Positions 29,903 to 37,426 of a stretch of 64,000 nucleotides of DNA are shown here, in pieces. Each line of letters begins with the position of its first letter. The stretch's first letter is position 1. The position numbers and the translations under genes were made by a program. Under the pieces are notes generated by a model. The model saw only the letters and a program-made list of their open reading frames with translations, had not been told where the DNA came from and did not search any database. The stretch comes from Terriglobia bacterium (lineage in GTDB: Bacteria; Acidobacteriota; Terriglobia; Bryobacterales; Bryobacteraceae): contig JANYJA010000134.1 in assembly GCA_025358575.1 (NCBI GenBank), positions 50,831 through 114,830 of the forward strand, in the 5' to 3' direction.

Positions 29903-30775
29903 ATGTTTCAAGGCGAAGACGATTTCATCAAGGCTCTGAAGACGAATCCCGATCAGACATCAATGATCGATGAACTTTTCCGCAACCCCGATTTTCTGAA
30001 GCTATGGAATTTTCTGAAGAATTGCCCCGGAGTTATAATCACCCTGAAATCGACCCCGGGGTTGAAGGACAAGGGGGGCGTCGAACGATTCGGATGGTAT
30101 AGTCCGAGCGACCATACACTGGAACTGAATCCCACCAAGCCGGAACACCTGAGCAATCCGGCCGAACTGCCGGACACACTGATCCACGAACTGATCCATG
30201 CCCTGATGGACGTTCGCGACAAGTGTGACGGCGAATGGCCGCTGCCGCCGGGCGCGACGGACTGGTTTCACGACCCGGATGTTAATCCACGAGGGGCAAC
30301 GGAGCCCGGCAAGGGTTCGGAGGACAGTGCGAGCAAGGACCACGCCAAGAACCATTACGGCGATGGCGCGAGCGACCCCGAGCACGAGTACCTAGACGAG
30401 AACGATAAGGCCCAGGAATTCATCGTCAAGATCGTCACGGCGGTGCTTCAAAATACGGGCGGCGGTGCCCCGGATTTCAAGCTGAAGGGTGGTCCGACGC
30501 TGACCTTTAAAGGTCTGAAGAAGCTGCATGGCGGTCCACGGAAGCTGGTCAAGAACTGGCAGCACATCCGGGCCATCACCTGGGAGCCGGACGCTTGCTG
30601 GCAACGCACTTCGACGGTTCGGGGCTGGATCATGAAGTGCAATTGCGACTCTTGCCTAATGGTGGTCAAGTACGACAATGGCAGCACCCAGATCGATTTG
30701 GTTGATCGGGGCGATAAAGTCGAGCAAGACGGTCATTCCTTGCACGTCGAGCGGCTGGCCGGCTGGGACGTGTAA
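29903..30775 (+). CDS. Putative zincin metallopeptidase (HExxH protein)
   Basis: A 290-residue protein without signal peptide or membrane helix. LIHELIHALMDVRD at about residues 94-107 is a zincin HExxH followed by an acidic residue; the preceding HTLELNPT strand and PDTL turn fit a gluzincin-like active-site edge strand. A Gly/Asp-rich stretch (about 115-175) and a C-terminal domain with a CNCDSC cysteine group (about 249-254) follow. The shape recalls short effector-type peptidases (for example the M91/NleD class), but this is an impression and not an assignment. It forms a two-gene unit with the helical protein upstream. Confidence 0.55.
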   Translation: MFQGEDDFIKALKTNPDQTSMIDELFRNPDFLKLWNFLKNCPGVIITLKSTPGLKDKGGVERFGWYSPSDHTLELNPTKPEHLSNPAELPDTLIHELIHALMDVRDKCDGEWPLPPGATDWFHDPDVNPRGATEPGKGSEDSASKDHAKNHYGDGASDPEHEYLDENDKAQEFIVKIVTAVLQNTGGGAPDFKLKGGPTLTFKGLKKLHGGPRKLVKNWQHIRAITWEPDACWQRTSTVRGWIMKCNCDSCLMVVKYDNGSTQIDLVDRGDKVEQDGHSLHVERLAGWDV

Positions 30776-30848
30776 GTTGCCTTCGGCCACTCCGTGTTAC
30801 CAAGGCGAGCGAACGTATAGTTAGCCGATCAAGGTCGCGTCGCGCGAA

Positions 30849-31247
30849 ATGGATGCGCCCAAGACAAACTCAAACGGTGTGATAACGCAATCCAGTGTCC
30901 GGAGTAGGTGGCGTTCTGTCTGGAACAACTGGGGACCCTTGGTCGGGATTGTTGTCTTCTTAGTCGTACTGGTTTCCGGCCTTTTTTACTCTTTAGCAGT
31001 AGTCGTCCGCCACCTGAGCGATGTAATTCCAAGTTACGACAATGTGCTTTTATTGATCGTATTTTGCTACCTGGTAGTTTTTGTCGTTGTCGGTCTGATG
31101 TGCGGGGCCCTGGAAAAAGCAAAGAACCCAAACCCGTGGATATTCTTCATCGTATGGTTCGCCGCTCTGGTTACGCTAATAGCAGGAGTGATTCTAGCCA
31201 TACTCGTCAAGGGTTTGGAAGGATCACGCCGACTTACCCCGAAATGA
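30849..31247 (+). CDS. Three-helix membrane protein of unknown function
   Basis: A 132-residue protein with a polar N-terminus and three clear hydrophobic helices: about 31-53 (LVGIVVFLVVLVSGLFYSLA), 66-86 (VLLLIVFCYLVVFVVVGLM) and 97-118 (WIFFIVWFAALVTLIAGVIL). No family is recognised. The local DNA is visibly AT-richer than the rest of the window, as expected of acquired DNA. It lies 73 bp after the zincin gene on the same strand. Confidence 0.55.
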   Translation: MDAPKTNSNGVITQSSVRSRWRSVWNNWGPLVGIVVFLVVLVSGLFYSLAVVVRHLSDVIPSYDNVLLLIVFCYLVVFVVVGLMCGALEKAKNPNPWIFFIVWFAALVTLIAGVILAILVKGLEGSRRLTPK

Positions 31248-31350
31248 CGGAGGATACCCAGAGTCAGGACTAGGTAGCGGTGATTCGGATGCCAAAATGG
31301 ACGCCAACACGCCAGTTCAGGCGGTTTGGACTCCGCACAGACTAGTTCTT

Positions 31351-31694
31351 TCACTTAGGATGCGAGTCAGTGAGTGCAACTTCCATCGGGAATCGCAGTC
31401 CGTGCCGTACTTCGAGACAGCGGATCTCGCCCGCGTCCACCATTCGCACGTGGGCAAACGGTCGATAACTTGCCGTTTGAGCAGGTGCTCATCCGGGACG
31501 ATCTGTGGAACTGTTAGGTTTTCCGGCTCGAACTTCACGCCCCACACGGTCCTGGGCCACGGATCGAGCACCAGTTCACCCGAGGCAATCCGCAGCGACT
31601 CGAAGCGTTCGAATCGGAGTTGCTGCATAGCCGCCACGAATCGGTTTTCCGAAGGCAGCAGATCACAGGTTGAGCTGGGGCACTCGCTGTTCAA
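31351..31694 (-). pseudogene. Frameshifted small conserved protein
   Basis: The minus strand first reads ENRFVAAMQQLRFERFESLR followed by IASGELVLDPWPRTVWGVKF, then leaves frame near 31448; the other frame continues FAHVRMVDAGEIRCLEVRHG and ends shortly after PMEVAL. The two halves join into one plausible protein of about 115 residues of a type seen in acidobacteria and planctomycetes (recognised only as a recurring uncharacterised family). A single one-base change near CGACCGTTTG explains the break. Whether it is mutation or sequencing error cannot be judged here. Confidence 0.55.
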
Positions 31695-31962
31695 CGACGC
31701 GTGCTATCCATCATTACTTCTCTCGATAGCAATCGCCTACTTCAGTCGTCAAAAAATGATTTCGATTCCGAGCCCTTGCGGTTCAGTGCAGACGTTTGCA
31801 TATGCGCGCGAACCTGGTGCGAGCCAAATAGTGTCCTCCTTGGGTATGGTAAGCGTGGGGGTTCGAACGGGCCGGTAGTGGTTTGACGTGTGCGTGTCAT
31901 TGGATCGCTTCTGCTCGTGTTAGTTGCCGTCGACTGTGAAATGATCGTCGCTCACGACGGTC
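31695..31962. other. Gene-free stretch between pseudogene and SET gene
   Basis: No open frame with codon structure, RNA gene or clear repeat was found here. Both flanking genes point left, so it could contain the promoter of the small pseudogene. Composition is less GC-rich than the flanks. Confidence 0.4.
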
Positions 31963-32475
31963 TCAGACGGTACCAGTTTTCAGGTTTTCGATCTCTTGGC
32001 GCCGCTCTTTTCGGAACCATTCGTCAAGCAGCGGTAGATATTCCTTTTGCAAGTTTAGCGGTAAATGAAAGAAGTCGGAATGTATCGCGTGTCGGCAGCG
32101 CGCAGCGCCACAGTTGCATGTCCAGACCACATCTCCATGGCCATTAACGCAGTAGTCATATGTGATTTCCTCGCCAGCTTCGATTTCTCGCAACGCCAAG
32201 ACTAGCCGGATTCCACCGGATGTGCGCACAAACACGTTTGGTTCACACGAGTGGTTAATGTAGCGCTCGGGAGCTTGCATCCAGACGGTCTTTCCGACCT
32301 CAAGGTAATCGCAATGCTCCTCTTCACCTGAGGGCACCGGATGTTCGTGATCGACGACATAGGAATCATCGATTGCGAGCACTACTTGTGCAGCAGAAAA
32401 ACCTATGTCCGCAAACACGCCAGTACCGTTAATCTCCGATTCACGGACGATTAAAGCGGGTTTCACAGACGACAT
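31963..32475 (-). CDS. SET-domain protein (putative protein lysine methyltransferase)
   Basis: A 170-residue protein made of one SET domain with a post-SET-like tail. It reads GTGVFADIGFSAAQVV (motif at the SAM site), YINHSCEPNV (the conserved N-H-S-C-x-P-N) and AGEEITYDYCVNG (the catalytic E-E-x-x-Y-D-Y), then CNCGAARCRHAI with three Cys, reminiscent of the zinc-binding post-SET loop of eukaryotic enzymes. It would transfer methyl groups from SAM to lysine of an unknown protein. The start was set at 32475, giving MSSVKPALIVRES; the upstream frame is Arg-rich and unconvincing. It lies in the accessory island beside the integrase remnant. Confidence 0.8.
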   Translation of the reverse strand: MSSVKPALIVRESEINGTGVFADIGFSAAQVVLAIDDSYVVDHEHPVPSGEEEHCDYLEVGKTVWMQAPERYINHSCEPNVFVRTSGGIRLVLALREIEAGEEITYDYCVNGHGDVVWTCNCGAARCRHAIHSDFFHLPLNLQKEYLPLLDEWFRKERRQEIENLKTGTV

Positions 32476-32789
32476 TATCTCACTGGGCGCTGCGCGTTGC
32501 GTGTAGCCGCTCGTTCGCGCTCTACGCAAGGCTCTGACCTGAACACCACGAAGCACCCCTGAGCCACGCGATCGCAAAGCCCTTGGCCGAAGGGCTTAAA
32601 ATCCCGTCGTGTGCCGCGACGATCGAATAACGCATTTGATCCCCCAGGAACTCCTGAAGGTGCGCCGTACAGCGCTGCGCCAAATGGCGAAACACGGCGG
32701 GGAGACGAATTGGGCCACAGCGGGTCCCATCCCCGGCGATCCGGATTGGGCAGGCGGCAAAGTTTTTCGCCATACGCATCGCGTTACCA
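32476..32789. other. Non-coding stretch between SET gene and integrase remnant
   Basis: About 310 bp in which all open frames are short and lack family-like sequence. It holds the hairpin at 32577-32597. It may be decayed upstream part of the integrase gene, but no integrase motif could be read before 32790. Confidence 0.4.
32577..32597. terminator. Strong short hairpin upstream of the SET gene
   Basis: AAGCCCTT, loop GGCCG, AAGGGCTT: a perfect 8-bp stem. On the plus strand AAA follows, on the minus strand TTTGCGAT follows, so it could act as a weak terminator in minus direction or be a recombination-related palindrome. Confidence 0.35.
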
Positions 32790-33140
32790 CGTAAGCGCCA
32801 GATTGGGCCGTTGTTCGCCAACCGGCTACGGGAAGGCTCTACCATCAGGAGGAGATTCAGAAGACGCACATCCGCAAAGCTGGCGTCGCAAACGGAATCG
32901 GTGGCGAAATAGGATGGCGCACATTCCGTCACAACTATCGGATCGTGGTTGGATGAAACCGGAGCGCCTCTCACCGTCCAAAAGGAGTTGAGGCGTCACG
33001 CCAGCATCCAGATCACGATGAACATCTACGAGAAGGCCATGACGGACAGTAAGCTTCAGGCTCTCAGCAAGGTTGTAAAGATGGTCTTGAACGGTGGAAA
33101 ATCCGGCGAAAAAGCGCTGGTTTCTGCTATTGGGAGTTAA
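32790..33140 (+). pseudogene. Decayed tyrosine-type integrase, C-terminal part
   Basis: The catalytic domain can be read across three frame segments: (1) GPLFAN, (2) YHQEEIQKTHIRKAG then EIGWRTFRHNYR, (3) SWLDETGAPLTVQKELRRHA then SIQITMNIYEKAMTDSK and SKVVKMVLNG. Frame breaks fall near 32827 (one C missing in the Asn-Pro codons) and near 32943. The H-x-x-R (TFRHNYR), the second His (RRHASIQ) and the nucleophile Tyr (MNIYE) of tyrosine recombinases are all visible. No N-terminal half was found. It lies 49 bp from the 3' end of tRNA-fMet, the standard position of an island integrase, and reads towards the tRNA. It is not expected to be active. Confidence 0.85.
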
Positions 33141-33188
33141 CGGGAGTTTTTTGGTCCGCTTCTAATTCGTGCAACCGATTGAAAGGAT

Positions 33189-33265
<77 letters not shown>

Positions 33266-33323
33266 CAACCATGGTAGCGTCCCCGCCCCAGTCCGTCAAT
33301 GTTCGGTGACGCGAATGTATTAG

Positions 33324-33947
33324 TTCAGCGATTCTGTCACCCCCTAACTGTTCAGCGAATCTGTCACCCTGCCGAATATTGGAGGGTGACATTGAGCCAG
33401 AAGGAATTGCAACGGATCAAGGTAGTGGAGAGCGCGGTTGAAGGGCGATTGAGCGTGGCCGAAGCGGCGGAACTGCTACAACTGAGCACGCGCCAAGTGA
33501 AGCAGCTGAAATGCGACTACGATCCGGCCCATGCCGAGTGGGTGCATCACGGCAACCAAGACCGGTCGCCGCCCAACGCGATTGCCTCAAACCTCCGCAA
33601 CCGCGTCATCGAGCTGGCCAAATGGCAAATATGTGGGGTTCAACGACACTCATCTGCAAGAAAAGCTGACCCAAGTGGAAGGTTTGACCATGAGCCGAGC
33701 CAGCGTCCGCCGTATCCTGCGGGGTGCCTGAATCCGATCACCGCAAAAACGGCGTCCACCGAAGTACCGCTCACGCCGCGAGCGACGGCCGCAGGCCGAG
33801 TACTGCATGGTCACGGTTCCGGCTCCGTGGCGCGATAGGCCCGGGCCAACCTGGCAACTCACGGCCGCCATGCTCCGCAATCAGCGGCGAGAACTCGAGA
33901 ACAAACCCGCCATGTCGCGGCCTCAACAGAAACTGAGCTTCGAGTAA
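33324..33947 (+). mobile_element. ISNCY-type insertion sequence remnant (copy 1)
   Basis: Left end: TTCAGCGATTCTGTCACC, repeated with one change 27 bp later, then GGAGGGTGAC and a transposase start (TTG at 33392) reading SQKELQRIKVVESAVEGRLS with a helix-turn-helix EAAELLQLSTRQVKQLK. The frame breaks near 33620 and resumes as GKYVGFNDTHLQEKLTQVEG and MSRASVRRILRGA; a TGA then interrupts before IRSPQKRRPPKYRSRRERRP. The DDE catalytic core is deleted: the text jumps to the C-terminal tail TWQLTAAMLRNQRRELENKP and stops at 33945. Three independent defects make it a dead element. The family name is by recognition of the N-terminal domain. Confidence 0.8.
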
Positions 33948-33953
33948 GTCCCG

Positions 33954-35473
33954 CTACTTCACAAGCACCGTCAGGCCCGGCTGGCTGGCGACACTCCCAA
34001 CCTTCAGCAACATGTGTTGTGCCCCGGGCTGCAAGCCGACCGGAATCTGCGCGTTCACCTGCAACACTCCGGAAACCAGGCCCGGAGCCGATGCGGCATA
34101 GAGCACCGGAGCGTTCACGCCGCCAATGCTAACGCTCACTGGCAGCACCGGCGTGAACATCGTTGATCCGGGGATGATGGCGTCGATCCCGAACGGACTG
34201 CTTTGCCCCGCCCCGGTCGCAAAGAACACCACCACCGAACCCACTTCCGCCGGATTCGCTGCCGAGTTGAGCGAAGTATCCTGATTCAAGATCGCGCCTT
34301 CACCCGTGCCCGAAGCATCCAAACTGGCAATACCGGGTGCCGCGGGCGTCAGTGGCACGACCATCGGCGCGGATTTAACGCCCTGGTACTCCAGCTGCAC
34401 CGTCGTGTCCCGGTTCCCGTAAACCGTGTAGGGAACAATTGCGTTGACTTGCTTGTCCCATGCCAGCGTCAGCACCGCCGGTATGCCGTCGAACAGTACG
34501 CGGACATCCGCGATCATGGAACTCACGGTGCCGGATGGGGTGAGCATAAGGCCCGCGGGCGACGTAGGTCCGAGTCCGGTTCCAAACAAACTGACGAGCT
34601 CCCCGGGGGCCACGGAACCGGTCGCGTAACTGAGAGCGTTCGTGATCGCGGCCAGATTGGGTGCTGCAACGGAGTTTACATTTAACGCCACGGGTATACT
34701 AACCGCTGGCCCCGACGAGGGAGTGATCAAGATAGTCGCCTGAAAAGAACCGCTTCCCAAACCAGCGCCATTTGCGGTCGCGGTCAAGGTCCCAGGAGCG
34801 CTGCCGCTTGCCGGCGAGATGATGGTGAGCCAAGAAGCGTTCGACTCGTCGCCTGGGAAGTCACGTGCAGCTTGACTGGCAACGAGAAGGGGCTGCCTCC
34901 AGCGCCGCTCGCCGTCACCGTCACCGAGCTCGTATAAGTGCCCGCCGCCAACCCCGCCGGATTCGCCGTAACCGTTACGACGCCCAGCGTAGTTCCGCCG
35001 CCCGATACCGACAGCCAGCTTGCGCCGATTGTAGCCGCGCTGAAACTAAGAGGCGCTCCGCTGCTCGAGACCGCGAGAGTCTGAGCCGTCGGACTGCTGC
35101 CGCCCGTCAGGAAATCAAAGATCAGGGAATTCGGTGCGACCGTGAGAACAGGGAAGGCCGTTACCGTTATTGAGACCGGAACGACCAAGATCGAGTTCGA
35201 CGTCCCGGGTGCCTCGATGCTCAGAGTAGCCGTATATGTCCCTACCGCCAATGCCAGCGGGGAAACTGTAAGCAATACGCTTCCAGGCGTGCTCCCCGAG
35301 TTTGGCCAGATCGCGAGCCAGTTCCCACCGGTCAACGTCATGGCGCCGGCCGATAAAGTCAGTTGCGGTCTTTGTGCGTGCGCTCGGCGCCATCGCGGAG
35401 GACCTCTCCGACGCTGGGTATTCGGACGCCGACGCGGCCGCACTGCGAAGCGGCGTGGGCAGGTCCGGGACAT
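33954..35473 (-). pseudogene. Frameshifted BACON / TIGR03437 surface protein
   Basis: The 5' part (35473-34860) carries two Ig-like BACON-type repeats (GGNWLAIWPNSGSTPGSVLL, GASWLSVSGGG); the frame then breaks near 34860-34870, and the second frame continues the third repeat (NASWLTIISPASGSAPGTL) and a complete TIGR03437 C-terminal domain (VAPGELVSLFGTGLGPTSPA, ADVRVLFDGIPAVL, VVVFFATGAGQSS, QVNAQIPVGLQPG). The N-terminus is also damaged: no signal peptide is found and the first 37 residues are Arg/Pro-rich, out-of-frame-like sequence. The TIGR03437 domain ends many secreted solibacter-type proteins. It lies between the IS remnant and the cytochrome operon and is co-directional with the latter. 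Confidence 0.75.
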
Positions 35474-35502
35474 CTCGCGCTTGCTGGAGCCGAGCCCTTT
35501 GT

Positions 35503-36714
35503 TTACCTGTTGGATGACTCTGCGTTTTGGAGGTTGAGTTCCACTCGTTCTCCATTGACCAAAACGTAACCGGAGTCGATCAACTGTTGACCCGTGAGGT
35601 CGTACGTCTCGTAACTCCGCAGGCTGGCTATCGGGAAGAAGAACTCTACCGATTGCGCAATGCCACCGACAGTTCCCACGCGCACAGTCGTACTGAACAC
35701 GATCCCGGAAAAATCTGGTGGTGTCGTGAAGCAGGTGAGCACCGGACGGATCAGTCGGGAAACATTCCGGTCGAAAGCCAGTGCCGCCACCCGATATTGG
35801 GAGCCAGCGTCTTCCGGAGGAAGGCTCGCGGTAAGTGACAACTGCAAATACGATCGGTTGTGAAAGACGATCAGAGAAGGCGGAGCGTAGGCGATGAAGT
35901 GCGCTTGCGCATCCAGATTCCGCACCATGCGGTCCAAGGTCGCCTGAAGAGTTATCTGCCGCCCAGCCAAAGCTGTTGAAGACAAATCCTCCGGCGGCTT
36001 GTCAACAGGCGAAGTCATCTCTTCCGGCAGAGCGCCTTGGCGCAATACCCGGGTGGTAGGGCTCACCTCTAAGCGGGTGTTCAGCGATGCCACCACCGTT
36101 TTATCCGACCACAGCAAGATGGGCCGGCTGTCGACGAAAAGCTGGGCACCCGATAGTTGCGCAACCTGGTCTTCAGGATCACGGGCGCTGGCGATCCTAG
36201 CCGCGGTCTCGCGGGGGACGATGAGCGTGACGTTTTCGGCATTTTCCACTGGCACGCCGAGCACTTTGCGGCGGGTGTGATGCGAGACCTCAATCGCGAT
36301 CGCGTCCACCTTTTTCTCATTCTCGACGCGCGGTGAAACGGCCTTGATGATGGGCAGCATCACGTCAAGGTAAGTCTGCCTGGCACGCTCCGCTTCGGTC
36401 ATGCGATCGGCTGCGTAAGCCGCGAAATAGTTGCCGGTAACCTGCACCACGGTCTGTTTGTCCAACGCCGCGAACCGAATCGAACGTTGATCTAAGGACT
36501 GCTGCTTACTTTCATTCACGTCAAGAAAGCGGCTGAGATAGAACCTGTGGGGGTAGGCGTGCGAGGTGATTTCGGCCGCCGCCGCTTTTAGCGCGTCAAA
36601 GTGCTCCTGTTGCAGAGAGCGCAGAGCGGGGTCGGCAATTTCGGGCGGCGCGAGCACCTGAGCTGAGCACTCTGCAGCCAGACAAAAGACGGAGATGAGG
36701 CTAAGGTTGCGCAT
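35503..36714 (-). CDS. Secreted protein of unknown function, last gene of the cytochrome operon
   Basis: A 403-residue exported protein, not recognised. The start was set at the ATG giving MRNLSLISVFCLAAECSAQV, a signal peptide; the open frame upstream overlaps the cytochrome gene by 200 bp. The rest is mixed alpha/beta with no cysteines in heme or metal patterns: N-terminal helices (LRSLQQEHFDALKAAAAEIT), a region with ENVTLIVPRETAARIA and a C-terminal part with VEFFFPIASLRSYE and a final YVLVNGERVELNLQN. The start overlaps the preceding monoheme cytochrome gene by 14 bp, so co-expression with the electron-transfer genes is likely. Confidence 0.65.
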   Translation of the reverse strand: MRNLSLISVFCLAAECSAQVLAPPEIADPALRSLQQEHFDALKAAAAEITSHAYPHRFYLSRFLDVNESKQQSLDQRSIRFAALDKQTVVQVTGNYFAAYAADRMTEAERARQTYLDVMLPIIKAVSPRVENEKKVDAIAIEVSHHTRRKVLGVPVENAENVTLIVPRETAARIASARDPEDQVAQLSGAQLFVDSRPILLWSDKTVVASLNTRLEVSPTTRVLRQGALPEEMTSPVDKPPEDLSSTALAGRQITLQATLDRMVRNLDAQAHFIAYAPPSLIVFHNRSYLQLSLTASLPPEDAGSQYRVAALAFDRNVSRLIRPVLTCFTTPPDFSGIVFSTTVRVGTVGGIAQSVEFFFPIASLRSYETYDLTGQQLIDSGYVLVNGERVELNLQNAESSNR

Positions 36715-37426
36715 AGACGATTTCCTTTTGCTGGTACGGAGGGTCGGCGGCGGCGCGAATCCACGCCACCAAGGCTTCGATGTCGGACTTGTGAAGCGTC
36801 GCGCCGTAGGGTGGCATCTCAGCGGGCTTCCCCACGGCTGGGCCACCGTGGGTGATGATCGCTGTAAGGTCGCTATCGCTAATGCGATTGAGAAAAGCAC
36901 CGTCGGTAAACGCGTGGGGCTTCTCGATCAGGTTGTCGTAATTGGAAACTCTTTCGGCACTCGATTCCTGATCGTGGCAGCGGCTGCAATAGTAATCGCT
37001 CAAATGCCGACCGATGGTCGCTTCATAGCTCAGCGCGATCTCTGGGAGGCGGAGGTCTACGGTTTTTCCCCCGGTGTCTTTGGCGGTCGCGAGGATCTGG
37101 TAGCGACCGGCCTGGGCACCGAGGGTCGCGATTGTCGCGAACTGTCCATCGGCTCCGGTAAGACCGCTATTAGGCTGAAAGGTGGTGCCCTGCGCATCGT
37201 GCAACGTCACCGCCGCGCTAGCTACTGGAGCGCCCTTCGCGTCGTTCACTTGCACAACCAGCGGCTGTTCGAGAACCGCGCCGGCAGCGGCGATTTGATT
37301 CCCGCCGCTAACCTCGACGATGGCGGCCCCGTTGCCTTTGGCCGCGGCGGCAGAAGGGGGCCCGTGCTTCACGCATCCGAGGCAGAGTATCATGAGCGCG
37401 GTCAACATGGCTAGTGGTGCCTTCAC
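36701..37426 (-). CDS. Exported monoheme cytochrome c with Ig-like domain
   Basis: A 241-residue protein. The N-terminus ALMILCLGC is a signal segment ending in Cys that resembles a lipobox, though the -3 residue is Cys, so lipidation is uncertain. Residues 35-125 form an Ig/carboxypeptidase-regulatory-like beta domain (VVQVNDAKGAPVASAAVTLH). The heme motif CSRCH follows at about 148-152 with MPPYGATL giving the axial Met near 204. GTG start overlaps the octaheme gene stop by 4 bp (GTGA). It should sit in the periplasm or on a membrane, exchanging electrons with the octaheme protein. Confidence 0.75.
   Translation of the reverse strand: MKAPLAMLTALMILCLGCVKHGPPSAAAAKGNGAAIVEVSGGNQIAAAGAVLEQPLVVQVNDAKGAPVASAAVTLHDAQGTTFQPNSGLTGADGQFATIATLGAQAGRYQILATAKDTGGKTVDLRLPEIALSYEATIGRHLSDYYCSRCHDQESSAERVSNYDNLIEKPHAFTDGAFLNRISDSDLTAIITHGGPAVGKPAEMPPYGATLHKSDIEALVAWIRAAADPPYQQKEIVYAQP

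Noticed and set aside
31297..31878. Plus-strand open frame of 193 codons
   Set aside because: It is antisense to the frameshifted conserved gene, whose two halves give recognisable protein text.
32521..32974. Minus-strand open frame of 150 codons beside the integrase remnant
   Set aside because: It is antisense to readable integrase motifs and shows no domain.
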